Shown here piece after piece: positions 30,986 through 40,713 of a stretch of 64,000 nucleotides of DNA. The translations under genes and the position numbers were made by a program. The stretch is from the NCBI RefSeq assembly GCF_019429335.1, contig NZ_JAHYJB010000001.1, forward strand, positions 62,001-126,000, given 5' to 3'. The stretch's first letter is position 1; each line of letters opens with the position of its first letter. The notes beneath the pieces were generated by a model. That model was not told the DNA's origin, searched no databases, and saw nothing but the letters and a program-made list of their open reading frames with translations. Source of the DNA: Sulfurimonas sp. (GTDB taxonomy: Bacteria > Campylobacterota > Campylobacteria > Campylobacterales > Sulfurimonadaceae).

Positions 30986-31975
30986 TCACTTATAAAACAA
31001 CCCGCTTGCCATCACGTCAGCATCATATTTATAATCTTTATAAACACCACCGACATATACATAGTAACTATCTACTCCAGTTATACCACTAATATATTCA
31101 ATTTTAGTTTCTTTGGTTGCAGGATTGTAGATTTTTACCTCTGATTTATATCCTGAAAGTTCTGAAGCTTTCTTGCTCCCACTACCACTCAAGACATCTA
31201 TCATTACCCCAACGGTCGCAAGAGCTATTCCTGCTTTTGCATTTCCAGTTTGAGACATTGTTGCACCAGTTTGTATACCATGCGAACTAAGATTTCCTGT
31301 TTTTCTTTCATTTTTTGTGATATTGTTTTCGACAACTTCTTCATCTGTTGCCACAAGGTTTTCTTCGGTAAGAAGTGTTTTTATATGCTCTGGTACATAT
31401 TTGTATTTATATTTTTGTTCAAAAACATTAAAATAGTTTTTAATGTTTTTTGCATCATAATATTTTTGTAGCTTCTTTAAAGACTCCTCGTCTTCTTTTT
31501 CTATCTGCTCAGGTGTAATATTTAGCTCATATTTGTCGTTACTAATAATAAAAGCATTGTAATAAACCCTATCTTTTAAAGGTATATTCCTGTGACTTTT
31601 TTTCAACCACTTTTCTGCGTATCCACAATAAAGAACCGATGTATAAACATGATAGTCTGCTTCTTCTTTATTCTTTGTAATCTCCCATCCATGTTCCGTT
31701 AAAACATCAGTAAGCTCAGGAAGTGAATCACACTGCATAATGTTTTGAGCAACCTCCGTATCAAAACCATACAGTAGTGAATTTAGAGGTGTAACATTTT
31801 GCGTATCTTTTGCGGTTGTTGATTCCAAATATATTTTCCCGGTTTTTTTCGGAAAAGGGATTCCTTTTATAGAATGGTAAGAATATGCAACTGAATCAAC
31901 AACTCCGTTTGTAACTGAACAACCACTAAAAAACAACGCACCAATTGCCAACAATAACAAAGTAACTTTTTTCAT
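30986..31975 (-). CDS. TraT-like outer-membrane lipoprotein
   Basis: A 329-aa protein with lipoprotein signal (MKKVTLLLLAIGALFFSGCS). HGWEITKNKEEADYHVYTSV resembles the TraT pattern (a region on length-wise ageing of beta strands with GY.V...P..A.Y.L), and a Gly/Ala-rich hydrophobic segment (about residues 245-265) follows, as in TraT. TraT is the surface-exclusion protein of F-type plasmids, preventing entry of a second copy. It is longer than TraT (about 240 aa). It has its own promoter and lies next to the tra operon, so surface exclusion is a reasonable but unproven guess. Confidence 0.5.
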   Translation of the reverse strand: MKKVTLLLLAIGALFFSGCSVTNGVVDSVAYSYHSIKGIPFPKKTGKIYLESTTAKDTQNVTPLNSLLYGFDTEVAQNIMQCDSLPELTDVLTEHGWEITKNKEEADYHVYTSVLYCGYAEKWLKKSHRNIPLKDRVYYNAFIISNDKYELNITPEQIEKEDEESLKKLQKYYDAKNIKNYFNVFEQKYKYKYVPEHIKTLLTEENLVATDEEVVENNITKNERKTGNLSSHGIQTGATMSQTGNAKAGIALATVGVMIDVLSGSGSKKASELSGYKSEVKIYNPATKETKIEYISGITGVDSYYVYVGGVYKDYKYDADVMASGLFYK

Positions 31976-32007
31976 GAACATATTTTTTCCTTTTTTTGTT
32001 TGACTGT

Positions 32008-32036
32008 ATTATTTCATTTTATATCAAAACTGTCAA
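32008..32036 (-). promoter_or_regulatory. Promoter for the TraT-like lipoprotein
   Basis: On the minus strand TTGACA (32036-32031), 17 bases, AATAAT (32013-32008): a near-consensus sigma-70 promoter right after the upstream gene's stop and 33 bases before the lipoprotein ATG. It indicates separate expression of the lipoprotein from the tra operon. Confidence 0.65.
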
Positions 32037-32043
32037 TACTTTT

Positions 32044-33222
32044 TCACTGTTTTCTATTTTTTGAAACCGCCATCATTTTATAAAAAGAATTTTCGGGACA
32101 AATTTCACTTGCAAGGTCATATTGCCTTATTGCTTCTTCTCTTGATTTGTGAACTCCCATATAGCCATTACTATAAAATTCTGCCATCATATATGTACTA
32201 TAACAAGCCTTATTTGTTTTTACTCCATTTTGTAAAACATTGATTACTGTGCTTTTATACTCTTCATAAGAGAGAGAGGTGTCTTTTTTAAGAAGATCAA
32301 CTAAATACCAATTAGGTTTTTTAGATTTATAATTAGTTCTTTTCAACAGAAAATCTAAAAGTTTGTCGGATGCAATAGCATTTCCGTTTGCCGATGAAAT
32401 ACTCAATAATTCAATTGCTTTTTTATAGTCAGGCTTTTTGACATCAATAGTTTTTATGGCAACGCTTGATTTGTCTGTATCTTCGCTTGCGCATTTATCA
32501 TAAGGACAATTAGCTAGTTCTATTTTTAAAATTTCCGCACCTTTTTCTCCCTCAAGGTACATAATTCCCTCGAGTAGATTTGTATCGTTTTTCCATCTTG
32601 TAAAGTCTGATTCTTTCTGCTCCTGAGCATACGCTGCTTGTGAGCACAATGCAATTAAAAAAATAATAGCAAGTACCTGAATGTTATTTGTTTTAAAGTT
32701 AAGCATTTTTGATATAACTCCTCTTGATTTGTTTTCTTGATATATTGCTGTCACTATATGGAGAAGCAAAGAAGCAATGAATATCCAGTAGCCATACTGG
32801 TGTATTTTCTTCAATAAGCCAAAAATCTCTTCTTCTAGTGGATAATAGAGCCTAAGAAACATCATTGTGCCTGTTACCGTTAAAATAATCCCGCTTGTGA
32901 AAAAAATAGCTCGTGTGAAATATCTTCCAAATTGTTTTTTGTAAATAGAGATTATTGCCCATAAAAAAATAAGGGATCCAAAGGCAGCTCCAAAATAAAA
33001 GTGAACATCCCATGTATCTCGTCTTGCGATTCTTGCGATAAAGAACTGATCAGCGGGAGCGATATCTATATTTAATAACGGCAAGGATTTCTGAAAGCTA
33101 TCCATAATTGCTTCTTTGCTAAAAAAGAATTCTGCGGCTAATGCAGTTGCTGCCAATCCCAAAAAAGATAAAAATAGAGACCAATGAATTATTTTTTCAG
33201 TTGTGGAAATTTTTTTATGCAT
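32044..33222 (-). CDS. Cytochrome b (b561-like) fused to Sel1-like repeats
   Basis: A 392-aa protein. The N-terminal 190 residues have four membrane helices with His in the positions expected of a di-haem b-type cytochrome: IIHWSLFLSF, TWDVHFYFGAAF, KIHQYGYWIF and LLLHIVTAIY. A fifth hydrophobic segment ending AAYA (about residue 200) leads into a periplasmic region of Sel1-like helical repeats (AIELLSISSANGNAIASDKL, MAEFYSNGYMGVHKSREEAI). A haem electron carrier inside a conjugation cluster is unexpected. It might feed electrons to periplasmic disulphide enzymes or anchor a complex; that is speculation. Confidence 0.65.
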   Translation of the reverse strand: MHKKISTTEKIIHWSLFLSFLGLAATALAAEFFFSKEAIMDSFQKSLPLLNIDIAPADQFFIARIARRDTWDVHFYFGAAFGSLIFLWAIISIYKKQFGRYFTRAIFFTSGIILTVTGTMMFLRLYYPLEEEIFGLLKKIHQYGYWIFIASLLLHIVTAIYQENKSRGVISKMLNFKTNNIQVLAIIFLIALCSQAAYAQEQKESDFTRWKNDTNLLEGIMYLEGEKGAEILKIELANCPYDKCASEDTDKSSVAIKTIDVKKPDYKKAIELLSISSANGNAIASDKLLDFLLKRTNYKSKKPNWYLVDLLKKDTSLSYEEYKSTVINVLQNGVKTNKACYSTYMMAEFYSNGYMGVHKSREEAIRQYDLASEICPENSFYKMMAVSKNRKQ

Positions 33223-34057
33223 TTGCTGCTACTCCGTATATTAGATTTGGGTACATCATAGGGTAGGGCAAAGGAACGAGATACACTCTGTCTTTATAGT
33301 CTATTGTGATATTGGCTATATAGTTGTTATTCTCCTTTTCTTCGCCCTCTGTGTCATTAAGAATATTACCAACTTCGACAAAAGAATGGCTAGAGAGGCT
33401 TCCTTGTAACTCCTCGTTTGACTTTAATCTCATAGGAGTGTTATTTTTGAAGAACTGCTTGAATGTGTATAAGATATTATCATTGTTGTCATAGAGCCTT
33501 ACTGTTGCTTCGCCTTCTCTCGGCAAAATCAATCCCGCCTGAACAACAGAATTGTCAAATAGATGATAGTAATTATATAAACTACCATTAATATCTTCTC
33601 TTTGTACCATAGGGATTTCGTCTTCTGCAAACCATAGCGGATAATTCGGAACAGAATTGTATTCCGGCATTAGAGCAGGGAGAAATAGCTGATTGTTAAA
33701 ATACAAACTTTCGCTTTTGTAGTGGGTGCGAATACGTTTTGAAGAATGAGCTTCTTCACGCTCATTCGCAAGCATTACAAGATAGATTTCGTTGTCCGTT
33801 ATGTTGTAATGTTTTTTAAAATCTATAAAGCCGGGAATATGGATTGAATTGTAAAATCTTCCAGAGTACTGGAACTTATTACTTGGATTGTGCATCTGAA
33901 AAATATCTTTAATTTGAACATCTTGCGGGGTTGCCTTAATGACTATCAGATCATCATCAAGATCGCCATGCATTTTTAATTTAAAATTATTCTGTTTTAA
34001 ATTACTGCCAAAAAGTACCGATGTGCAAACAAATGATAAAAATAATCTTCTATTCAA
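33215..34057 (-). CDS. Exported hypothetical protein, 280 aa
   Basis: It has a signal peptide (MNRRLFLSFVCTSVLFGS), then a beta-rich mature part. The C terminus DRVYLVPLPYPMMYPN resembles the end of the 687-aa protein upstream (TYTVIPLVYPLGYPN), suggesting a shared C-terminal domain. The stop overlaps the cytochrome gene by eight bases. No family is recognised. Confidence 0.55.
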   Translation of the reverse strand: MNRRLFLSFVCTSVLFGSNLKQNNFKLKMHGDLDDDLIVIKATPQDVQIKDIFQMHNPSNKFQYSGRFYNSIHIPGFIDFKKHYNITDNEIYLVMLANEREEAHSSKRIRTHYKSESLYFNNQLFLPALMPEYNSVPNYPLWFAEDEIPMVQREDINGSLYNYYHLFDNSVVQAGLILPREGEATVRLYDNNDNILYTFKQFFKNNTPMRLKSNEELQGSLSSHSFVEVGNILNDTEGEEKENNNYIANITIDYKDRVYLVPLPYPMMYPNLIYGVAANA

Positions 34058-34125
34058 AATATATAACCTTATATATTAATTAATGTATTATACAACAATC
34101 ACAAGCACCAAGCAAACCCCTTCTA

Positions 34126-34497
34126 TCAATCCATATCTATTTTCTCAAAGTTCTTTTTGTCTGCAAACATTTTACAATGATTTCTATAGCTCATCATTTT
34201 TTTAAAAATATCATCACCCTCTATGCTTTTGAACCTATTCTCATCTTTTGCAATATTTTCAATGCATTTAATCATATTTTCACACCTATTATCAAAAGCA
34301 TAGAACAAGTTAAGCCACTCTTTTACTTTTGGGCAGTCTGTGTTTGCAATTTGACCAAAACTTTTTCTTGGATTCATTCTCGAAAGCTCTACCTTTCTAT
34401 AATAAAACGAGCTATAAACACTGCTTATGCGAACGAGGGCAGAAGAATATTCACCCTTTTGTATGCTTCTGCCTATCTCTCTTAAATTTTTTTCCAT
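34126..34497 (-). CDS. Small helical hypothetical protein, 123 aa
   Basis: ATG 34497 (MEKNLREIGRSIQKGEYSSA) follows GGAGATTAAAGAAG and lies after the TraN-like stop. It is a basic helical protein, with Cys residues at three places (TDCPK, NRCEN, NHCKM). No signal peptide, so it is probably cytoplasmic. No family is recognised. Confidence 0.55.
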   Translation of the reverse strand: MEKNLREIGRSIQKGEYSSALVRISSVYSSFYYRKVELSRMNPRKSFGQIANTDCPKVKEWLNLFYAFDNRCENMIKCIENIAKDENRFKSIEGDDIFKKMMSYRNHCKMFADKKNFEKIDMD

Positions 34498-34502
34498 CTT
34501 CT

Positions 34503-36641
34503 TTAATCTCCAACTCTTGGTCCCCATGGATCATCACCAACAGGCATCGAGTCTATAGCCATATCTGTTAATGACTGTGCATCAAAGCCTTTTGTAGTTT
34601 GTTTCATTATCGCTAAATTCAACTCTTCCCATTTGTCAGCAGGAAAACATTTGTCTTTAGCAGGTTCTTCGTTATTGAGACATTTTCTAAAAGAGATGTT
34701 TTTTAGATCTCCTAACTCTATATCAGAGCATACGTTTCTTCGCCACCCCCTTGGAATTTGAGCCTTTGTTCCTTCGACAAATATTCTAGTCATTTCTTGA
34801 TCGTAGCAACAGTAATAATGCTTATCTCTCATACATGAACCCCAAAACCACTTAGCAGCACACTCCGAATCAGTATAGTGGCATTGATTAAAAGCGAGTG
34901 CTTTTTGTGTTTTATATTGTTGTATTCCCCATTTCATTGCTATATCTTCGTCGTGACAAGCATCTCCATCTGAAATGGCTGTAAATATTTTTAACGCAAT
35001 ACTTGCCATTAAATTGTATGGTGGTGGTAAATATGTTAACGCTTGATTTAGTACAGCAGTTGCCATGGCTTCCACATTTATGCCGCTGTTATCGTTTGCA
35101 ATTTGGCTGTTAACATTGATTGCTAAGGCGATACGACCGTTACCGCAGATTACTTGCCCTGCTTGTTGATACCCAAGTGATGTAATTGCTATATAATTTC
35201 CGATATCTCCATTATGACTTATTTGAATATAGGTCGCTCTAACAAAAGCTTCGCTGGTTGCGTTCATTAAATATGCAAGTTGATTATCAGACATTGTTAT
35301 TATATTTTTCCAAGGCTCCCTTAGCTCCGTAGACATTGCTCCATCACTATCTATTGCGTGCCCCATCATATTTGGAAAACTAAGACCTACCGCCGCCATA
35401 CATTGCGCATAATTCACTGCTGCAATAGATGCATCTGTGGCACCAAGTTGAGCTTGCATATATTCATCTGCGATTTGAAAATCATCTTCAGTCGGTTTAC
35501 TAAAAGCAGCCATAGCAACAGCAGCGATATCCATTGTTGCACTTCCGTATGTTACAGCGGTTGTATAACTAGTTGCACCGATAAGTTCTGTATCGAGAAA
35601 ATTTTGAATATTTGCCCATTCGCTATTTAATACTGTTTCAGTTGCGTTATATGCTACGGTCGCAGCCTGCCCAACCTCTGTCGCTGTATCAACAGCTTCG
35701 GCACTATCGCTTACGAGTTGTCCGGCAGATTGAGAAGAAAACCCTACTGCATCCGTTGCGTTTGAAACCGCATCGCCGACACCAGAAACAGCGTTGCTTA
35801 CCGCATTAGAAGCCGATGTAGCGGCTCCAGAAATGCTAGCTGCTGCTGCATCAAAATTTGATAATACAGTATTTGTAGCATTAGCTGCCATGTCTGTTGC
35901 CGCTTGACCATAAGCCCCAGACAACGCCCCTGTATAAGCCATACTAGCAAAGGAAAGCAGTGTCATCGGATCTGACAAGAACGAACTATCGAACTGAATC
36001 CCATCTTCACACATACCATCCCAGCCACTCCAGATGTGCTGAAATTGCTCCATTCCTGCAACCGCCGCCATTGCCTCCTCATGACCATTAAACTCTTTAC
36101 TCTCCCATCCAATTTGACTCAAATCAAATGTTGTATCGTCATCTATTATTTGTATCTCATATGCCAAACATCCTCCAAAGAGAGTCTCTGTGCTTTTGCA
36201 ATCCCAAGAGATGTTATATCTAGTAAAAACTGTTTTACCAGTCCAATCAGAAACAGGATTTGATTTATCAAAAGAGACGGGCGTACAATCTGGATTGTCC
36301 GTCCATGGAATACAGTTTTTTTGTAAGTAACATTTCGTGTTACAGGTACTTTGATTTGAAAAAACATTAAGATCTACATCTCCTCCTAAATCAGTGTTTG
36401 CTTCGTACAAAGGGCATGTAAAGCCTCCCACAGCACTGTTTGTGCAAACTTCAGTTGTACGGCATGCACTTTTGCAGGATGTTATATCTGCATATTTTGT
36501 TAAAACCGTATCATCATTAACATCAACCTCTTCTTGCATAAGCCAATCTTGAAATGCCTGATCGGTTGAACATATGTATTGTGCGTTTAAGTTCAATGTC
36601 AATGTTAAAAATATTAATAACTTTATGGCTGTTTTCATCAA
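34503..36641 (-). CDS. TraN-like mating-pair stabilisation protein
   Basis: A 712-aa exported Cys-rich protein (signal MMKTAIKLLIFLTLTLNLNA). The C-terminal third carries the TraN signature: SECAAKWFWGSCMRDKHYYC and CYDQEMTRIFVEGTKAQIPR, then DIELGDLKNISFRKC. The middle (about residues 225-350) is a low-complexity Ala/Ser/Val-rich helical region not seen in F TraN. TraN is the outer-membrane adhesin that recognises the recipient. The many Cys would need the DsbC-like protein of this operon for folding. Confidence 0.7.
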   Translation of the reverse strand: MMKTAIKLLIFLTLTLNLNAQYICSTDQAFQDWLMQEEVDVNDDTVLTKYADITSCKSACRTTEVCTNSAVGGFTCPLYEANTDLGGDVDLNVFSNQSTCNTKCYLQKNCIPWTDNPDCTPVSFDKSNPVSDWTGKTVFTRYNISWDCKSTETLFGGCLAYEIQIIDDDTTFDLSQIGWESKEFNGHEEAMAAVAGMEQFQHIWSGWDGMCEDGIQFDSSFLSDPMTLLSFASMAYTGALSGAYGQAATDMAANATNTVLSNFDAAAASISGAATSASNAVSNAVSGVGDAVSNATDAVGFSSQSAGQLVSDSAEAVDTATEVGQAATVAYNATETVLNSEWANIQNFLDTELIGATSYTTAVTYGSATMDIAAVAMAAFSKPTEDDFQIADEYMQAQLGATDASIAAVNYAQCMAAVGLSFPNMMGHAIDSDGAMSTELREPWKNIITMSDNQLAYLMNATSEAFVRATYIQISHNGDIGNYIAITSLGYQQAGQVICGNGRIALAINVNSQIANDNSGINVEAMATAVLNQALTYLPPPYNLMASIALKIFTAISDGDACHDEDIAMKWGIQQYKTQKALAFNQCHYTDSECAAKWFWGSCMRDKHYYCCYDQEMTRIFVEGTKAQIPRGWRRNVCSDIELGDLKNISFRKCLNNEEPAKDKCFPADKWEELNLAIMKQTTKGFDAQSLTDMAIDSMPVGDDPWGPRVGD

Positions 36642-36652
36642 TTTTCCCCTTG

Positions 36653-38716
36653 TTAGTATGGTGCGGAAATAACAGGCTCTTCATAACAAAAATACTCTCT
36701 ATTCTCATAGAGTTTTAATTTTGAAATAAACACACGGTTTGGATATCCAAGCGGATAGACAAGAGGAATGACTGTATAAGTACTGGTAAGCATGTCTTTT
36801 ATAATAACTCTTTTAATTGCTTTTGATTTTGAGTAAGTGCCACTTGCCTGCGCTTGGCAATATTCTCCGGTTTTAGAACCTTTATTCCCATAAACACCTC
36901 CACCATAATCAACAAAGTTATCTTGAAGGCATAAAGAGTCTTCGTTGTTTGCGTTTAATTCTGGTGCAGTTTCAAATTGATCGGCTAAAAACAATTGCTT
37001 AAAACTAATACTGTTTGTTAATAAATCAAAATCGCTACCTGCAATATCTTGTTGTGCAACCAACTCTCCATCATTGTTATAAAAATAAAGCTTGTAATAG
37101 CCCACGTATGGAAACATTATCGCTAGAGAACCGAGGGTATTGTCCCATAGTTTCAAGTATGTTTCGCTATATTTTGGATAATATGGGAAGTCTTCTTTGT
37201 AGACGGATGGGGTTGCCTCTATATTATCAATAACAACTTTGGAAGAGATATAATGATTTCTCGCACTAAAAGAACCTTCAAATCCATTTAACCCACTATC
37301 TTCGAATTCGCTTGCCTGCTGAACCGAAACTATATCTCCTTCGTTAATAGTTACTTGTTGGTTAAAGCTATAATGCCCACTATTTGGTATACACTGTACA
37401 ACCCCTCCCATTTCAGCAAAATTCAATTTACTCCCTTGATTTGCGTTGTGCTGTTGATTGCAATAGACAACGCTATGAGTGTCATCCGCATGATGTACAG
37501 TTAGATAAATATCATCATCAAGATAACCAGATCCTTTTGCCATAATATATGTTACATCTTCTCTACTTTCCTCTATCGTGTTTGACCTAACACAATCTTC
37601 TCTTGTGGCATAGACATCAACGGCACCGGATAGAACATTTGCATCATGAACTGTATAATGCAAGTCATAAGATTGGTCGATTATATCTGTTGTCGTGTTT
37701 GTAATCGTTGCTCCTTGCTCGGTACAAACATTTCTAGTTTGTCTGAAACTATCAACCCTGCATGTGACTTCAAATGCTTGCCCGTTGTTTGATGCTTCCA
37801 CTGGGCATGTACCAACAAAACCGACAATGTTGCCGGTAGTAATATCTCTAACGGGCTGATTCTCATCACAATACTTCATAATGCTATCATCCAGTGGAGT
37901 GCTTGGATCATCAGGTTTACATTCATAAGGATGCATAGCAACTGTAACTTCATCGATACAATTAGCAAAATTAGTAAAGCTTCCTCCGGGACAAACAAAC
38001 TGTTCTGTGACTAAATCAACCTTGCTCTCGTATGTTTGTGGTGTTGCTGAAGATATTTCTACGTTATAAAGCGATTCAACTTCATATCCAATTGACCTGC
38101 CGCTTCGTTCACAATTTTCTTCAACCCAAGTTCCGCAGTTGTTTTTTTTGCATTGTGCTTGAATAGGATTATTAAAGCACTCGTCGCTGATTGTTTTGTC
38201 ATAATATGTTGTGCAGGTTACTTTTCCGCTAGGGAGTTGAGCTGAAGACTGCCAAGCATTACAAACAGATACGTTTTTCGGAGGTCTAGGTCTTTGCATA
38301 GTGGCAATAAAAGCTCTAAAATCATCTCCTTGAACACCCGTATCTTTCTCGATAGCATATTCTCTTTCAACTCTCCACCAAGGCAGACATACTGATATAT
38401 TGTTCTCTTGTCCTGTGACATCAGGAGTAAAGACTTTGCAATCTTCCCCCGTGGGATCAATAGATCCATATCCTACAAATATCTTTTTCCCTTCCAAGGC
38501 AGACATGTCTTTGTTTTTATAAATATCGATTGAAATTTCATTAGGAAGATTCTCTTTAAACTCATAATATTGCAATGCTGTCGGCTCTGCCGTATTTGAT
38601 GTAACTTTGGAGTTTAAAAAATACGCAGAATCTCTTTCAACTGACTCTACACCATCATTAGCACTTAGCGCAAAGGTAAAAATAAATAATAAATTAAAAA
38701 TTATATTTTTTTTCAT
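36653..38716 (-). CDS. Large exported Cys-rich protein, 687 aa
   Basis: It has a signal peptide (MKKNIIFNLLFIFTFALSA) and about twenty Cys in the first 450 residues, in short spacings (FVCPGGSFTNFANC, CKKNNCGTWVEENC). The second half is beta-rich, with the TVIPLVYPLGYPN motif near the end. It lies next to the TraN-like gene and resembles it in style but lacks the TraN C terminus. It could be a surface component of the mating apparatus. Function not recognised. Confidence 0.6.
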   Translation of the reverse strand: MKKNIIFNLLFIFTFALSANDGVESVERDSAYFLNSKVTSNTAEPTALQYYEFKENLPNEISIDIYKNKDMSALEGKKIFVGYGSIDPTGEDCKVFTPDVTGQENNISVCLPWWRVEREYAIEKDTGVQGDDFRAFIATMQRPRPPKNVSVCNAWQSSAQLPSGKVTCTTYYDKTISDECFNNPIQAQCKKNNCGTWVEENCERSGRSIGYEVESLYNVEISSATPQTYESKVDLVTEQFVCPGGSFTNFANCIDEVTVAMHPYECKPDDPSTPLDDSIMKYCDENQPVRDITTGNIVGFVGTCPVEASNNGQAFEVTCRVDSFRQTRNVCTEQGATITNTTTDIIDQSYDLHYTVHDANVLSGAVDVYATREDCVRSNTIEESREDVTYIMAKGSGYLDDDIYLTVHHADDTHSVVYCNQQHNANQGSKLNFAEMGGVVQCIPNSGHYSFNQQVTINEGDIVSVQQASEFEDSGLNGFEGSFSARNHYISSKVVIDNIEATPSVYKEDFPYYPKYSETYLKLWDNTLGSLAIMFPYVGYYKLYFYNNDGELVAQQDIAGSDFDLLTNSISFKQLFLADQFETAPELNANNEDSLCLQDNFVDYGGGVYGNKGSKTGEYCQAQASGTYSKSKAIKRVIIKDMLTSTYTVIPLVYPLGYPNRVFISKLKLYENREYFCYEEPVISAPY

Positions 38717-39309
38717 TTCATAAATCCTATGGGGAGATAGTTGATTATTTTTGTATTACATCTTAACTCACATATCAAAAGAATAAATGAAAGTAAAATA
38801 AAAGATGAAGGGGAAAACACCCCTTTAAAAAACATTTTTATATCTTGAGAAGAGAGTGTGCTTGCCCAAATTAACTGTAGAGCAATGTATATTAAGAGCC
38901 AGTTGCTTAGTGAAAAAAAACTAGAATAATCCGCACTAAAATATATATTTCCATTTTCAAAGCCCAATGATATATATCCATAATGTGAGAGAATATAATA
39001 TAAAGCCACAATCCAAACCAGAGGTGCTGCTGATATAAAAACGAGAGCTATATCAAATTTTGGAATTGATAGAACATGCCCGTAAACAACCTGATCCTTT
39101 TTAATTTTCGGAATTATGGTAAATCCTGAAACGGTTTTGTGAATTTTATTACCGTTTTCATCTTCATCCTCGATGATTGCTTTTGTCGGAGTATGCGAAA
39201 AGGTTAATTTTGCAACTATCCAATGCGCTGCTTCATGTAAGAAAGTCCCCGGCAAATAAAAAAGGAATTGTGTAAAAACACTAATATAAAGATAAACTCT
39301 ACTCAACAT
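38713..39309 (-). CDS. Membrane HExxH protease-like protein
   Basis: A 198-aa multi-helix membrane protein. ATG 39309 overlaps the preceding stop; an upstream ATG at 39378 is possible. PGTFLHEAAHWIVAK contains the zinc-protease motif HEAAH at the end of the first membrane helix, as in M50 site-2 proteases. A second NPDG-like motif was not found. A soluble loop (about residues 33-75) separates it from further helices. It may process or anchor proteins in the membrane; its place among the secreted adhesin-like proteins suggests those as substrates. Inference only. Confidence 0.6.
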   Translation of the reverse strand: MLSRVYLYISVFTQFLFYLPGTFLHEAAHWIVAKLTFSHTPTKAIIEDEDENGNKIHKTVSGFTIIPKIKKDQVVYGHVLSIPKFDIALVFISAAPLVWIVALYYILSHYGYISLGFENGNIYFSADYSSFFSLSNWLLIYIALQLIWASTLSSQDIKMFFKGVFSPSSFILLSFILLICELRCNTKIINYLPIGFMK

Positions 39310-40702
39310 CGCATGCCCCATCTCTATTTTCAACATATCCATCAGGACATTGAAGCTGAAGGCATGTGACTTCTCCACCGCCTATATCTTTTTGAGTTGC
39401 TTCTGGAGGGCATACATCTTGATAGCAGTTACCATTTTCTTCATAAACTCCAAAAGATGTAGGACACCTAGACTCTCCTCCACACCTTCCAAGTTTTTCA
39501 AAAACAGCGGCATCACAGATAGTGTCATTACAAATCTGAGATAAATCCACTCCAATCAGAGGAGAATTATCAAAATCTACCCCACCTGGTTGCGCCACTC
39601 CATTTGTGCATTGTGCAATTCCGCACTCTTGATTTGCATCACACAAATATGGACTGCATTGCCATTGATTGTCAACCCAAGCAGGCTCTCTTACATCAGA
39701 ATTACATGTATATTTAAGTGCTTTACAGTTATCATCTGGCGGTGTTTCGCCGTTACAAGGATCATCTAAAGTAGATGTATTATCAAGTGTAAGATTTGGA
39801 TCTGTTTTTAAGCAGTCTCCGCCATCGTCAATAACCGTTCCTGTAGAGCATAGATAGTTGTAGTATGTGTAACTTACTGTCTTTTTACAGTTCGTGCCGT
39901 TATCGGTGTAGCCTGTGGGGCAGGTTGTACATGTAGTTCCTGAGAGAGTTCCGCCACTAGGGCATAAGTAAGTAGATGCTCCTTGATTTTTAATTACTTT
40001 TCCCTGAGTAGTGGAACTCCAGCTACCGTTTCTGTTGCTGGTACTCCAATATGCAATTTTCGTAATCACATTATCACTTTTTATTACGGGCGGGATGTCA
40101 CTCCAAGTTCCATCAGAATTCTTAATTTGGAATTGTCTGTCCGATAACATTCTTTTATATGTATATGTGTATTGCGTCACATAGCATCTACAACTTCTGC
40201 TATATACTTTTTTAGAAGTTCGACCTGCTTTCCACACACTCCCTATGTACCAATCTCCAATTTCATCATCCATGCCGTCTTCACTATAAACAATGTGCCG
40301 CAATAGGAGCGTATATGTGGGAGGAGGAGTATATTCTGTTGCTACATAACTTACCTTCGCCGTATAATCAACAACAGTTCCCGTCTTCGCCACACTATAC
40401 GCATCACTATAATCCCAATAGGTGTCAGCAGGGGCTAGGGCTTCGGGGCAATATATATTACTGTAAGAATCTGATTTACATTGATGTATGATAGTGTCTC
40501 TTGGGTACACCGCCAATATCTTATCAATCTCTACCGTTATTTTTTTCACTTCTATCATAATCATAGGAATAGAGGATTCTATGGTAGTTGGATCTTTCGT
40601 TATATCAAACACTGTGGAGGTTGGATTATTCAACTGCTGAATTGTATATGAATGTATTATCGACACAAAAAATAAAAAAAGAAAGATTGATTTTTTTAAC
40701 AT
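39299..40702 (-). CDS. Exported Cys-rich repeat protein, 467 aa
   Basis: It has a signal peptide (MLKKSIFLFLFFVSIIHS). The C-terminal half has repeated cysteine motifs of the type CPxGxxxxxGxC (CPSGGTLSGTTCTTCPTGYT, CPDGYVENRDGACD), as in EGF/TNFR-like extracellular modules. The N-terminal half is beta-rich with many Tyr and Thr. It is probably a surface adhesin or pilus-associated protein. Not recognised as a standard Tra protein. Confidence 0.6.
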   Translation of the reverse strand: MLKKSIFLFLFFVSIIHSYTIQQLNNPTSTVFDITKDPTTIESSIPMIMIEVKKITVEIDKILAVYPRDTIIHQCKSDSYSNIYCPEALAPADTYWDYSDAYSVAKTGTVVDYTAKVSYVATEYTPPPTYTLLLRHIVYSEDGMDDEIGDWYIGSVWKAGRTSKKVYSRSCRCYVTQYTYTYKRMLSDRQFQIKNSDGTWSDIPPVIKSDNVITKIAYWSTSNRNGSWSSTTQGKVIKNQGASTYLCPSGGTLSGTTCTTCPTGYTDNGTNCKKTVSYTYYNYLCSTGTVIDDGGDCLKTDPNLTLDNTSTLDDPCNGETPPDDNCKALKYTCNSDVREPAWVDNQWQCSPYLCDANQECGIAQCTNGVAQPGGVDFDNSPLIGVDLSQICNDTICDAAVFEKLGRCGGESRCPTSFGVYEENGNCYQDVCPPEATQKDIGGGEVTCLQLQCPDGYVENRDGACDVE

Positions 40703-40713
40703 TGCATATCCTT

